NCBI GenBank assembly: GCA_963924555.1
Contig: OZ004598.1
Location: 2,380,501 to 2,444,500 of the forward strand
Origin: Crambe crambe
Lineage: Eukaryota; Porifera; Demospongiae; Poecilosclerida; Crambeidae
Reading direction: 5' to 3'
Length of the DNA stretch: 64,000 nt
This document shows positions 1 through 10,042 of this stretch, one piece after another. The position numbers and the translations under genes were made by a program. The notes below the pieces were generated by a model. It made no database searches. It saw nothing but the letters and a program-made list of their open reading frames with translations, and was not told the DNA's origin. Position 1 is the first letter of the stretch. Each line of letters begins with the position of its first letter.

Positions 1-1633
1 GTAGGAAGATTAGTGTTGCCTCCCTGCATGGATGGGATAGGTACATACATACGTATCAGGGATCAATACAGAAGTTGCAAAATTTTGAGATCTATACCCC
101 CTTCTCCCTTCCACCCACCCCCAGTACAAACTACAAGGTTACATTAGGTAGCATCATTATAACTTAAACACTCTTTAAAATCAGAGTCAATGTTATTATT
201 GTAATTAGATAATAATTATATGGATGCATAGGGGGGCCCCTTCACTCCCTACAATGTCATGGATAGGCACACACAAATGCATACATGCACACACATGGAT
301 GCACACACACACACACACACACTGGGTAATTTTCAGAGTTATACTATTTCAAATTCACTGCATCAATTATCTTTGTTGTTGAACAAGATAACGAAATAAC
401 AACATTACCCTGTATAGTACACACAACTTGACACCATTATGGGCCAGGATCAAAAATAGGTGCTGTTGGAACATGCCTTAATGAGGTGGCTCTGTATATA
501 TCACAGAGTGGCCTGATTACAGACACGATTCGTTGTATGTATGCAAATAAAGTAAATTATCAACTCACCACCAACTGGCATTCACCTTCACCATTGTTGA
601 GCTGCAGAGCATAAAATACATTATGTACATACAGATCATTCAGTAGGATTGGAGTAAGTATCCTCATTATTACACTTATGGCTGTAGACTGCCCATACTC
701 GCTGACAGTGGCCAATTTTGGAGACTATTTTGGCCACTAATGAATAGCTTCAGTCTATTCATATAGAGCCCTTACCACCGGCATGTTTGTCCACCACGCA
801 ATTCTGGGGAAACATGCACTGACAGAGGACATTTTCCTCATTTTTCCAGGTCAATATTTCCAAATTAATTAACAGCTCATCAAGTTATATTTATAATTAC
901 TACAAACCAATAAAATAACACATTTTGGAAGACTTACAAAGAGAGTTCTAGGGACAGTGATACGAGAGAAAGTAGCAAAGAAAGGCTCACACCAAATAGT
1001 GATGGCTCCCATATCACATGCTGTCACCCCAGCAGGGAACTCAAGTCGAAAATCCTCATTATTGTACCTCCTGTTCAGCATTCCTCTTGGTCTGTGATCA
1101 AAATAAACAATTAAATTATACCTCCTGTTTAATGTTCTCCTGATTTCGTGAAGTTTATTTACGGTCAAGAACATGTTATGAATAGGTAGCTACAGTGAAT
1201 TGCAAGTTGGTTGTCCAATGTAAGATGTGAAATCTAAATGAGCTATGTAAACTTAAGGCTGTTCCTGAATAGATGTGTGGCTTTTCCTCAATAGATGCAA
1301 GTTGTTATTGCAGTCAATTTGTGCTTTACATTTGGACAAGCAATTCACTGTACCTAAATATCAACACCAGTCACTATCACAATTATTTGGCCACATGGCT
1401 CAATTATTTTGGTCATCTTGGAATAATTATATATTTAGAGGTGGACATCAAAGTTAATTTTGCCTTGCAGATAGACCCTGGCTTACAGCTAGCCATACTT
1501 ACTATATCATTTACACCTCCAGTGCAAGTACATATTATCTACTTAACACTTACCCTCCCCCTTGGATAGGTAAGATAACTCCACTCCTACCATCAATACT
1601 TTGACCAGGTCTGTAGTAGTAAAAGAAAACTCC

Positions 1634-1680
<47 letters not shown>

Positions 1681-2667
1681 TGTGTAGTCATGATTTAGTA
1701 GCTCATTTCTAAATATGCAAACAAGCATATGGATGGGCTAAGGACTGACTTAGCCTAATGAGGCAGTCACATAAACATCCTGATATCCAAACTAGTATAT
1801 AGGGGAGATCATGACCTTTTGTTGAAGAATTATCACTTTGTATGGGATCATTCTATAAACATTGTGGACAAGCTATAATGTATGACCATGGATGATTAGA
1901 AATTTAGACCAATTGGATTTCTGTATTTGAGGCTAATCAATCTCCCAGAGATGATATAGCATGTTGGACCAGCACCTGTGGCCATGGTACAAATCAGTTA
2001 TTGACTTCAGTGTTTGCTTTCTATACATAATATGACCTAGTTATACAGATGAGAAATTTGAGGGATCTCAGACCACTTAGTGGCATAGTGTGTACTCCGG
2101 CCACATGCCACAATTTGCAAGATAATTTCGTTATGCATGTGCACTCATGCTGTTGTTCAGTCTCGGTATAGAGATATCATAACCAATTTTGAGCACTTAC
2201 TGACGCCACCTCCATCAAAGTTGAAACCTTCAATACGGAGGGTTGTGGGAGTGAGAAAAGAGAGAGTGCCTCTTATCTGATGTGTAGAAAACCCCTCCCA
2301 TTGTCCTATTTCAATAGCTGAAAGGAGATTGAAGTAAAAAATATTGACAAGGCTAGCTATTTTGTAACTAGCTAGCTCGCTCATGTTAGTAGCTAGCTCG
2401 CTCATGTTAGTAGCTAGCTCGCTCATGTTTGTAGCTAGCTCGCTCATGTTAGTAGCTAGCTCGCTCATGTTAGTAGCTAGCTCGCTCATGTTAGTAGCTA
2501 GCTCGCTCATGTTTGTAGCTAGCTCGCTCATGTTAGTAGCTAGCTCGCTCATGTTTGTAGCTAGCTCGCTCATGTTTGTAGCTAGTGCAGTTTCAGTGCT
2601 CACCTTGTGAAAGCTGGGATGATAATATCAAGAGTGCGATTACCGTACACAGCGTAAAGATGCGCAT
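1..2667 (-). CDS. Skeletor-like DM13/DOMON gene, copy B (5' half, cut by window edge)
   Basis: This is the N-terminal half of a paralogue of the gene at 16217-29007. Exons on the minus strand are 2604-2667, 2201-2317, 1554-1632, 938-1091, 569-601 and 1-23 (start of the DOMON exon). Lengths and phases (64, 117, 79, 154 and 33 nt) match copy A exactly, and all are open. Exon 1 is a signal peptide beginning MRIFTLCTVIALL. Exons 2-4 form one DM13 domain, with an IGQWEGF start and the late DMGAITIWCEPF segment. DM13 is a cysteine-containing domain proposed to act in redox or electron transfer next to DOMON domains; the role here is inferred. Introns are nearly identical to copy A, so the duplication is recent. 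The 3' half lies beyond position 1, so I cannot say whether this copy is intact overall. The GC-rich region just upstream (2725-2780) resembles a promoter. Confidence 0.8.
1636..1677. repeat. (AG)n microsatellite abutting a 3' splice site, copy B
   Basis: About 21 AG units run on the plus strand. On the coding minus strand this is (TC)n ending directly at the TAG acceptor of DM13 exon 3 (exon upper edge 1632), so it serves as the polypyrimidine tract. The same arrangement, longer, occurs in copy A. Confidence 0.9.
2367..2585. repeat. 21-bp minisatellite in intron 1 of copy B
   Basis: Ten copies of a 21-bp unit containing GCTAGCTCGCTCATGTT, alternating A or T in the following GTAGTA/TGTAG position. 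It fills most of intron 1 (2318-2603). Copy C keeps about one unit (near 5450-5475) and copy A a degenerate one (near 28890-28910), so the array expanded after duplication. The reading frames through it (ELATNMS and similar) are open only because the unit length is a multiple of three; they are not genes. Confidence 0.95.
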
Positions 2668-2802
2668 CTTGGAGTAGTACAAAACTAGAGTGGACTCAAA
2701 AGTAGGGCTAGCCAGGCAATTATATATAATATGGGGGCGGGGCAGGGATTAATTATACGCGCGCGCAAAGTGCATGCCCACTAAAGGAACTTGTACTACT
2801 AC

Positions 2803-2848
2803 CATAGATACTATAGACTACGTGGTTACGTAGTCTATAGTATCTATG
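2803..2848. mobile_element. 46-bp perfect palindrome, candidate TIR-only element
   Basis: Two perfect 20-bp arms (2803-2822 and 2829-2848) starting CATAGATACTATAG flank a 6-base loop, TGGTTA. The same 7-mer, CTACTAC, sits directly outside both ends (2796-2802 and 2849-2855), as a target-site duplication would. Its ends resemble those of the 5830-8405 element, which also starts CATAGATA and is flanked by a 7-bp direct repeat. I read it as an extreme internal-deletion derivative of that family; that link is inference. Confidence 0.6.
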
Positions 2849-4084
2849 CTACTACAATTATTTATTTTTGTGCCCCACATGCAATGGAAAAAATTGGTAA
2901 AGTTCTCACATGTTGGTAAGGAGTTGTTAGCTATATGAATTCTCACTGATAAAATGACATCTGCTCAGTCTCCCTATGTATAACTACCTGTTCAGTAAGT
3001 GAAGATACCTTATTGTTGTTTGTTTGTTTGTTTGTTTAGTTTTGGCCCAAACACAAAGCTACCAGCCAAGTAGAAAAATAATAAAAAATAGCCATACCTC
3101 TGACAATTGCATACTTGGTAAGCATTGTCATCATTGCTGCACTCTATTAGGTACATGTAGCTGTGCTGTGTGACGTTCCACAGGATTCCATAATCCTACA
3201 TGCAGAAGAGGAAATGGTCTTACAGAGATTGTTGTTTATCGACAGGAGCTTTGCAAGCTAAAGTATGACGATATGTCTAAGAATACTAAGAGTTATTTAA
3301 CTTATCAGTAAGACTAAACATAAGTGAAAAATTTTATCATGCCCTAGCTAGTACCTTTTCTAAAGTTTTGCCCTCAATGCATGTTCCAAGAAATCAGGTA
3401 TTAATTTTAGTTAGGCCCCATCCAATGCAGGACAGGGGCAGATCCAGGGTAGGGATCCAGGGGGTCCAGACCCCCCCTTTTTTATTTTGAAGTTGCATTT
3501 GTGGACAATTTTTAATAGGTTTATAATGCAGCACAAAAGACAATATTCCAAACTTCCGTACTTTTTTGATTATTGACTCATTTTGTGTTTGTTCTCCAAA
3601 GGGATTCTAATTTGCTTCCACAGGAGGGGCATGTTGGACCCCTCCCTTTCAAGATCTGCCCCTGCAGGACCTCTATAAACTTACTACTATTTATTTTTGG
3701 TTGAGTGCTGAGACACAGGGCCTGAGCCTTCAAGTAACCATACACACAAATGCATAAAACTAAATAATAGTTATGTTTTAGGGACTGGATGCAGCCAAAG
3801 TGAGTCTCAAGGTCCCGACATTTACTTTACTGCTACTGGTAGCTAAAAGGTTCTTAGCTATGTAGCTAAATCACTGTAGATGTTTCATAATCCAGCAAAA
3901 CTCTGAATGTTGGAACTGTGCTCCAATATTACATTCGGTGGGATAACAGATAGTAATAATATTATTGTAGCAGAGTTTTGCAAGAAGTATACACAGAAGA
4001 AGCTGAATCATCATGCACACTGTGAAGGGTATCTGAGAAGTTGGTGGTAATAATTATACTACATGAAGAGTGAAGTGGAAAGAA
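2849..4084. other. Intergenic stretch, no gene seen
   Basis: Apart from the MITE at 3433-3664 and a short (GTTT)n run near 3013-3040, I see no exon-like frame, RNA gene or long repeat here. It separates copy B from copy C. Confidence 0.6.
3433..3664. mobile_element. Short MITE with CAGGGGCAGATC / GATCTGCCCCTG ends
   Basis: The ends are inverted (about 12 bp) and GCAGGAC is repeated directly at 3427-3433 and 3664-3670, overlapping the outermost base of each end. CAGGGG termini and this size fit a non-autonomous hAT-type element, although the duplication seen is 7 rather than the usual 8 bp. The interior is non-coding. Confidence 0.6.
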
Positions 4085-5557
4085 CTAAGAGAGCAATGAT
4101 AAAATGAAACACAGGACTGGTATTAACTGCCGACCCATCCGTTGCAACTGCAGAACTATATCCGCTGCAACTGCCAAGCCATCCGTTGTAACTGTTAAGC
4201 CATCCGTTGTAACTGTTAAGCCATCCATTGTAACTGTTAAGCCATCCGTTGTAACTGCTGAGCCATCCATTGTAACTGCTGAACTATCCGTAGCAACTGC
4301 TGAGCCATCCGTTGTAACTGTTAAGTCATCCGCTGCAACTGTTGATTCAGATGTGGCTTGACTGGAACCAACTACAATCTGCCAGCCAAGGTTGAGATGA
4401 GTGGCACACTGAAATAAAAGAGACATGTCACCCCATTGTAGTTATCCGTCAACAAATTAATAAGCTTAATCAGAGAGAGCTCTCTCTATGCAGGGATGGC
4501 ATGGACACCGCATATAGACTAATACAAAAGTGAGAAAGTTAACACAAAGCAGTTAGATGAGCCTAGTACCTACTGACTAGAAATCAATGTTGCCTTGGAA
4601 ATTATGACTGTACATGCATGCTCAGTATACAGTGTGAGATATAGCTGTGGGGCAGGTCACACTGTGGTCTATGGGAAAATACTACAGTAAAGTATATCAA
4701 GTATGACTGACATGGAAGAAAGGGCCTACACCACACCACATGGTGCCTAAAATTTTGTTTCCAGTGACATGGACAATATTTCATGATTAGTTATTATATA
4801 TTTTACAGATGTCCGTATAAACACACCTGATAGTACACTAAGTCAGGAGTGGTCTCATCATTCTCCTGGTGAGCCAGCTAAACAATTTGGTGACTGAGAC
4901 CGAAGTGCTGTCAGGTAAGCATTGAGATCACTACATCTTTGTCTGATATTTGAGGCCTCTGTGGACTCTTCGATATTACATAGGCGACCAACTGTAGGAT
5001 ATCAAACAACTTTGTAAATCTGATCTCTTTTATACATAAAGTAAGCAGTTATGTGCATAGGCGAAGGAAACAGGGGGGCACTGGGGGCACATGCCCCCCC
5101 CCCCCACATTTTGTGGACTGAGGACACAGGGGGCATGCATGTTGCAGCAACGTTTAAAAATAATAGTGACTTTTAATTACACCTTCATAAGGATAAAACT
5201 GATAACATCAACTTAATGAAAGTAGCACATGAAGTTGGAAAAATTTTGGGGTAAATTTTGATAATTATTTTCCCCAATCATTCCCCCTAAAACACATCCT
5301 CTTCACACAGCTGCACGTTTGTTGAGAAAAGAGAGAGTGCCTCTTATCTGATGTGCAGAAGACCCCTCCCATTGTCCTATTTCAATTCAATAGCTAAAAG
5401 GAGATTGAAGTAAAAAAAAAAAATTGACAAGGCTAGCTATTTGTGACTTGCTAGCTCGCTCATGTTTGTAGCTAGTGCAGTCTCAGTGCTCACCTTGTGA
5501 AAGCTGGGATGATAATATCAAGAGTGCAATTACCGTGCACAGCGTAAAGATGCGCAT
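4085..5557 (-). pseudogene. Skeletor-like copy C, internally deleted
   Basis: Four recognisable exons remain. Exon 1 (5494-5557) is an intact signal peptide like copies A and B. Part of the first DM13 exon (about 5326-5390) carries a 5-base insertion that gives an early stop. The VGRLC exon (4827-4991) has a 14-base deletion relative to copy A (165 versus 179 nt), again giving a stop. The CATHLNLGWQ exon (4085-4408) keeps its acceptor but diverges after GWQIVVGS into a 7-residue tandem repeat. The rest of DM13, the DOMON region and the membrane exon are missing. Exon 1 joined to the VGRLC exon keeps phase and would encode a secreted peptide of about 65 residues ending at the deletion, so a residual product is possible. 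Pseudogene is the safest call. Confidence 0.75.
4130..4345. repeat. 21-bp minisatellite within the last exon of copy C
   Basis: About ten degenerate copies of CCATCCGTTGTAACTGTTAA with period 21. On the minus strand they encode a repeated heptad of the type LTVTTDG. The period equals that of the intron 1 array in copy B, but the sequence is unrelated. The frame stays open to a hydrophobic C-terminus (PVLCFILSLLS). Confidence 0.85.
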
Positions 5558-6194
5558 CTTGGAGGTAGTACAAAACTAGAGTGGACTTAGCCTCGTCCCC
5601 AGGCCTTCCTCTCTCACTGGTATAGTCTCTTACGAAGAAAAGGCAAAGTATCGCACGGGAGGAAAAGAGGAAAAAGAAGAAGAAAAAATAAGCCCTGGTA
5701 AAACTTATCACGTGAGGGTAGAAAGGACTTAATTGGAGCGTGGGCAGTGTCGACGTAAATGCTCAGCACTGCCCACGCTACACGTCCGCGCGATCGCAGT
5801 ACCATATGTCCAGTCCGGTCAACCACTACCATAGATAGTATATTACCGCCCCGGGATTGGAAACGGAACCAATTCCACGGGCAATCCGTGTTATGAAGTC
5901 AACGCGCGCGCGCTTAAATCTAATAATTATTACAGAACATACAGTGATAATGTGCAATACATACAGTGCATGCTACTAGTGATGTGATGGACTCTTCTTC
6001 CTCTCCTTATTCATCAGTCGAGAAGGCTACTACACAATAATTATACTACACAATATAATAATTACTTTCTGGCTCAGATAGATTTGCATGCACAAGTAAG
6101 TGATCACAAAAATTGATGCAGAGTTGCTAATCTATATAATAATGTGCTTGTCAGTGCGTACATACGCACTACGTCACATTATGTCAAGGTATGC

Positions 6195-6310
6195 ATCACA
6201 GTTAATAATTGAGAAAGAAAAAGAAAAAAACCTAATTGATTTGGGGCTCGAACCTGAGTCCTCGGACCTCGCCGGCCAACCCACTACTGCATGACTACAA
6301 TGGCAATGCT
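6195..6310 (-). mobile_element. tRNA-derived SINE head (putative)
   Basis: On the minus strand a GGTTCGAGCCCC block (B-box-like) follows CAGTAGTGGGTTGG (A-box-like) at tRNA-like spacing, then an A/T-rich tail (AGGTTTTTTTCTTTTTC). No acceptor stem or cloverleaf is evident, so I do not call a functional tRNA. It lies inside the 5830-8405 element. Confidence 0.45.
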
Positions 6311-6332
6311 ATCAATATTTGATTTTTTTAAA

Positions 6333-6740
6333 GGTATTGCAAATCAGATATGCTATTGTTGTTTTTTTGGTATAGTTTTTTGTTTTTGATTGAATTCTGA
6401 TAAGATAACACCAAAAGAGAAACAAATAAGGGACAAACAAAAAACAAAAACAGATCAGATATGCTGGGTTTTTTTTTTATTTTTTGTTTTCGATTGAATT
6501 CTGATGATCATGATTGTGACCAAAAGAGGGACAAACAAAAAAACAAGTGAACAGAAACCAAAAGAAAAACAAAATAATTTTGCAGATCAGATATGCTGTT
6601 GTTTTTTTGTTGTTTTTTTTGATTGAATTCTGATGATATGAAACCAAAAGACAAACAAACAAGGGACAAGCAAAAAAACAAGTGAACAAAAATCAAAAGA
6701 AAGATAAAATAAAACAACAAAAACACAACAGCAGTAAAAC
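6333..6740. repeat. ~125-bp tandem repeat, three imperfect units
   Basis: Each unit contains CAGATCAGATATGCTG, a T-rich run, GATTGAATTCTGAT, then ACCAAAAGA.GGACAAACAA. Units start near 6333, 6453 and 6582. It is low-complexity and shows no coding sign. Confidence 0.75.
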
Positions 6741-6744
6741 AAAG

Positions 6745-6965
6745 ACCATCCAGTTCAGGGGGCAGGGTCGCAGCCATAAACTTGCATTCCCATGCCGAAG
6801 AGCAATGGCGACATGCCCGAAAAGGTGCTTGGTGGACGAGGTGGCATCATCCTCAACGAGGCCACCTAGAGTTTCAGCCACAAGCGGGATAAATTCAACT
6901 CCCACAGAGTAGCAAGATGAGAGATGGGAAGTCAGCTTGCGACGAATGTGCGCATACTTAGACAT
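6745..6965 (-). pseudogene. Retroelement polyprotein C-terminal fragment
   Basis: The minus frame reads VGVEFIPLVAETLGG, then TKHLFGHVAIALRHGNASLWL. This resembles the conserved C-terminus of non-LTR retrotransposon reverse-transcriptase proteins common in sponges and corals (xFxPLVVETLGG ... HLFQRLAIxLxRGNAxLW). Only about 70 residues survive and a central stretch is missing. It sits next to the tandem repeats, inside the 5830-8405 element. Recognition is by motif memory. Confidence 0.5.
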
Positions 6966-8368
6966 GACTGCGCATGCTCAGATTTAAATACAATGGCGCG
7001 AAATTCAGGGAGAGAGAGGCAGAGAGAGAGAGAGAGAGAGTATTAGGAGAAAACTAACAGGGAAGAACAAAGACATATAGGCTAGGTGCTAATGAAACAA
7101 GCAGCACCTTGGGCCCATTGTCAAGTTTGAGGTTTGCAAGTGAAGCTCTCAACTGCTGTCACAGTGGACTAGCTACCTCTTACTGATTATCCTTCTGCAC
7201 TTAAAGAACTGTTTACTGGTTAAAATGAAATTTGGGACAACTTGGAATTGATCACTAAAAGGATTTACTCCAGTTGAGAAATGGATTGAGTAACTAGCTA
7301 GCTATGTTGCACGTGAGAAAATCAATCCTTATGCAAACACTTGCAACCCTCTATTGCAGGTTGTGGTACTTAATAAAGTCAGACTCACTACAGATTAATG
7401 CATGTGAAAAGGGAGAATAAACTCAAGCGTACAAGTTAAAATCAAAATATTTGCACAATTAAATCTCGCTTAAAGTTTGCACATTACAATTAGTGGAATC
7501 TGACATGATAATGCCCTTGCAATAGTCTCAAATAGGCCTTTACTTGACATGCATAACTTGTACCCTTCATATATGTCACTGGTAGCCACTCACTGCCAGT
7601 GAGTGGACACACACACATTCCGTGTGTAGAGTTTTTGCGGACGCAGGCATGCACAGAGTTTCTGCGGGTACTCGCTAGTAATATAATATTATACCATCAA
7701 AATTATCAATGAACTTCAATGCCAAGATGCAGTCATCAGAGTTACCAACACAATTTTGCTGGAATCAATCCGGCACAGTTACTAGAGAGACACAGGAGCT
7801 GCAATGCTGGAACAATTTTTAGGGTCATGTTGCAATCTATAAATGATATTGACACTATTGATCATTTAATACTGGCATGAACTGTGGAGTGACCAGGATA
7901 TCTGGAATGGAGTGCAGCAGTGGAGGTTACATGACCATTACTTTCTTGTACATAGCCGATGTTTCCTTCCTCCCATGAGTGCTCTAAGTAATTGGTTTAT
8001 ATTTTCACCATTAATGCAGTAACATGTATCTAATGCCACTCATTCTATAAAAGAAGGATGACTCTACTCACAAAACTAGATAATAAGCACAAACCTAAGT
8101 TATGAAGACTACCATTCCCCCGACAAATTTTCTTCTAGTTTTCTATATCGCTAAAGTGTGGAATTTAGCCATTATACTAGTAGGAATAATTGAAATTGTG
8201 GATGCAAATTATAAATACTAACCGCCGCTTGCAGTTTCCCTGTGAAAGAGCAGCCACACGCCTCCTAGCGGACCGCTGCAGCCCGTTGCTACCCACGTAA
8301 CTAGGTAAGTTTCTTGGTCGCAAACCATAACACGGAGTGCCCGCGGAATTTTCAATTAGCCTATGCTA
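6966..8368. other. Non-coding interior of the 2.6 kb element
   Basis: A short (AG)n run at 7013-7040 and mixed AT-rich sequence; I see no protein remnant or RNA gene. Confidence 0.5.
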
Positions 8369-8762
8369 CCGTTTCCAATCCCGGGGCGGTAATATACTAT
8401 CTATGCCACTACACAGTCGGATCCATCTCATGGCAGAGTTTAGAGATAGCTAAGAGATAGCTAAGAAATAGATAGATAGGGCCGAGGCTAAGTCTAGAGA
8501 ATGCAATCCCAGTCCTGGTAGAGCTTTACTACAGCCAGTAAGTACAGATATTGTCTAACCATAGGTTACATACTCACTAGCGTAGCTAGCAACTTCCAGA
8601 GCAGAGTCACTGAGCTAAACTGACCTTAAGGAGCGATTTTCAGCAGTATCTACTTCCCGCGCCATGCGCGCCTAGTTCTAATTCGTGGGCGATTTTTGAC
8701 GTCACCATTTATTGTCATGCATGGTGCACGTGCGGTTTGCACTACGCCCACTACTGCATGTA

Positions 8763-10022
8763 AGGTAAGGGGTCCAATGCTTGGACAGTACCAAATATTG
8801 GCCATGGCAACTTAATTATATTAATAATCATGAGCCAGCCCACACATTTTAAGTTCCAATTAGAGTTCATCCTATCAGTCTTCTTGCAGTGTTATCAGAT
8901 CAGTTCAAGAGTGAGACTGAAACCTGAGAATTACTCATAAAAACAAGTAAGCTTTTGTTTACATAGCTAAGAGAGTGTTACTTTAAGCCATGATAAGAAT
9001 TGGATCAAGTTTCATGTCTCATACAGGACTAACCACAAATACAAAACATGTCATTTTATGCTCATTTTGATCAAAATTTAGTGCCTTTTAACCTCATATA
9101 CTTTTTCATTAGCTTTCTCCATTCTTAAATTTCTTATAATTTTTTTCATAAGAGTAGCTCTGTACCAAATAATGGACAGGTCAAAATTTTTACAGGATAT
9201 TTGATGGCAAGCAAAAAACGGGATCATAGATGGGATTGGACACCTGAAAAACCTTCAAGCTGCACTTACAGCTATCCTAAATGATAAATTCTCCCATAGA
9301 AGAGCTGAATCTACTTTTGGTGTGCCTAAAAGAAATGGGAAGCTGAGTGGAAAAAGATGGAATGACAACGTGAACAAAGATGGAATGACAACGTGAACAA
9401 GGACGGAGCCGGGGGCAAGGTAAAGGATGTGGTCAGGGATGGGGTAGAGGACGAGGAAAAGCTATGAACCATGTTATTTATATAGAATCCATGTCTTCAA
9501 GTGACTCCAGCGATGCTGAAAGTAACAAAGGAGATGATGGGTGTGGTCTTTTGTCAGCTGACGAGAGCAGTGATGTAGATGGTACATCAGTTGAAAGTGA
9601 TGATTATCAATGCATTATTTGTGGGAATTCAGGTGGCAGATGGATTGTGATGCCTGTGATCAATACTATTGCTTGAAATGTGTTTAACTTAGGTTGATGT
9701 TATATATGACATATGACTGGATTGAAAAGACTAGATATCCTTTCTGACTACTGAAGATCATATTACATTGACTATATCAATAATAATTGCTCTGTATTAT
9801 TTGTTCAATAAATGGTGTTGGTGTACAATATTTAGCACTCAAACTGTGTGTACAAAAATTAGTTCCAATGTCCAATAATTGGCCCAAATATTTTTTCTTG
9901 TAGTTTATCAAGAAAAGGATGGGTTTAAGTAAATGGAGTCAAAAAATGAGTAAACTCAGTTTGATACTGTCTCCAATACCACTCCATAAACCTTAAGTGT
10001 CCAAAATATGGCCCCTTTACCT
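8763..10022. mobile_element. pogo/Tigger-like element with imperfect TIRs and TA flanks
   Basis: The left end AGGTAAGGGGTCCAATGC and right end (reverse complement) AGGTAAAGGGGCCATATT match over about 20 of 26 bases. TA dinucleotides flank both ends (8761-8762 and 10023-10024), as for Tc1/mariner/pogo insertions. Sub-repeats of the TGGACA-type end motif recur inside (near 9170 and 9865). The interior carries a Psq-type DNA-binding remnant (9204-9695), and no DDE catalytic domain is present. Confidence 0.6.
9204..9695 (+). pseudogene. Psq helix-turn-helix plus acidic linker remnant (pogo-like)
   Basis: From ATG 9204 the frame begins MASKKRDHRWDWTPE. After a 1-base slip in an A run it continues NLQAALTAILNDKF and ESTFGVPKRNGKLSG, the pattern of a pipsqueak-type HTH in pogo/Tigger transposases. 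A Gly/Arg-rich stretch (about 9390-9460) and a Ser/Asp-rich segment (from 9464) follow. A C-terminal zinc-finger-like part comes next (CIICGNSGG, then after another slip CDACDQYYCLKC). The catalytic core is absent. At least two frameshifts make it non-functional as a single protein. Confidence 0.5.
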
Positions 10023-10042
10023 TACTAGCAATTGATTTGGGT

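Larger units (their letters stand above)
5830..8405. mobile_element. 2.6 kb DNA element with perfect 37-bp TIRs
   Basis: The termini at 5830-5866 and 8369-8405 are exact reverse complements over 37 bases (CATAGATAGTATATTACCGC at the outside). CCACTAC is repeated directly at 5823-5829 and 8406-8412, consistent with a 7-bp target-site duplication. No transposase is visible inside. The interior holds a tRNA-like SINE (6195-6310), a 3-unit tandem repeat (6333-6740) and a retroelement coding fragment (6745-6965), so it appears non-autonomous and has been invaded by other elements. The superfamily is unassigned. The perfect TIRs suggest recent activity. Confidence 0.85.

Noticed and set aside
1273-1569. 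Plus-strand frame repeated in both duplicates (also 27956-28253)
   Set aside because: It lies antisense in intron 3 and over exon 3 of the Skeletor-like copies. The conservation is explained by the recent duplication, and the frame is shortened in one copy.
2367-2585. CRISPR-like regular array
   Set aside because: The units are contiguous with no unique spacers, and the sequence is intronic in a eukaryotic gene. It is a minisatellite.
6195-6310. Functional tRNA gene
   Set aside because: A- and B-box-like blocks are present, but no acceptor stem or cloverleaf could be drawn. A SINE head is more likely.
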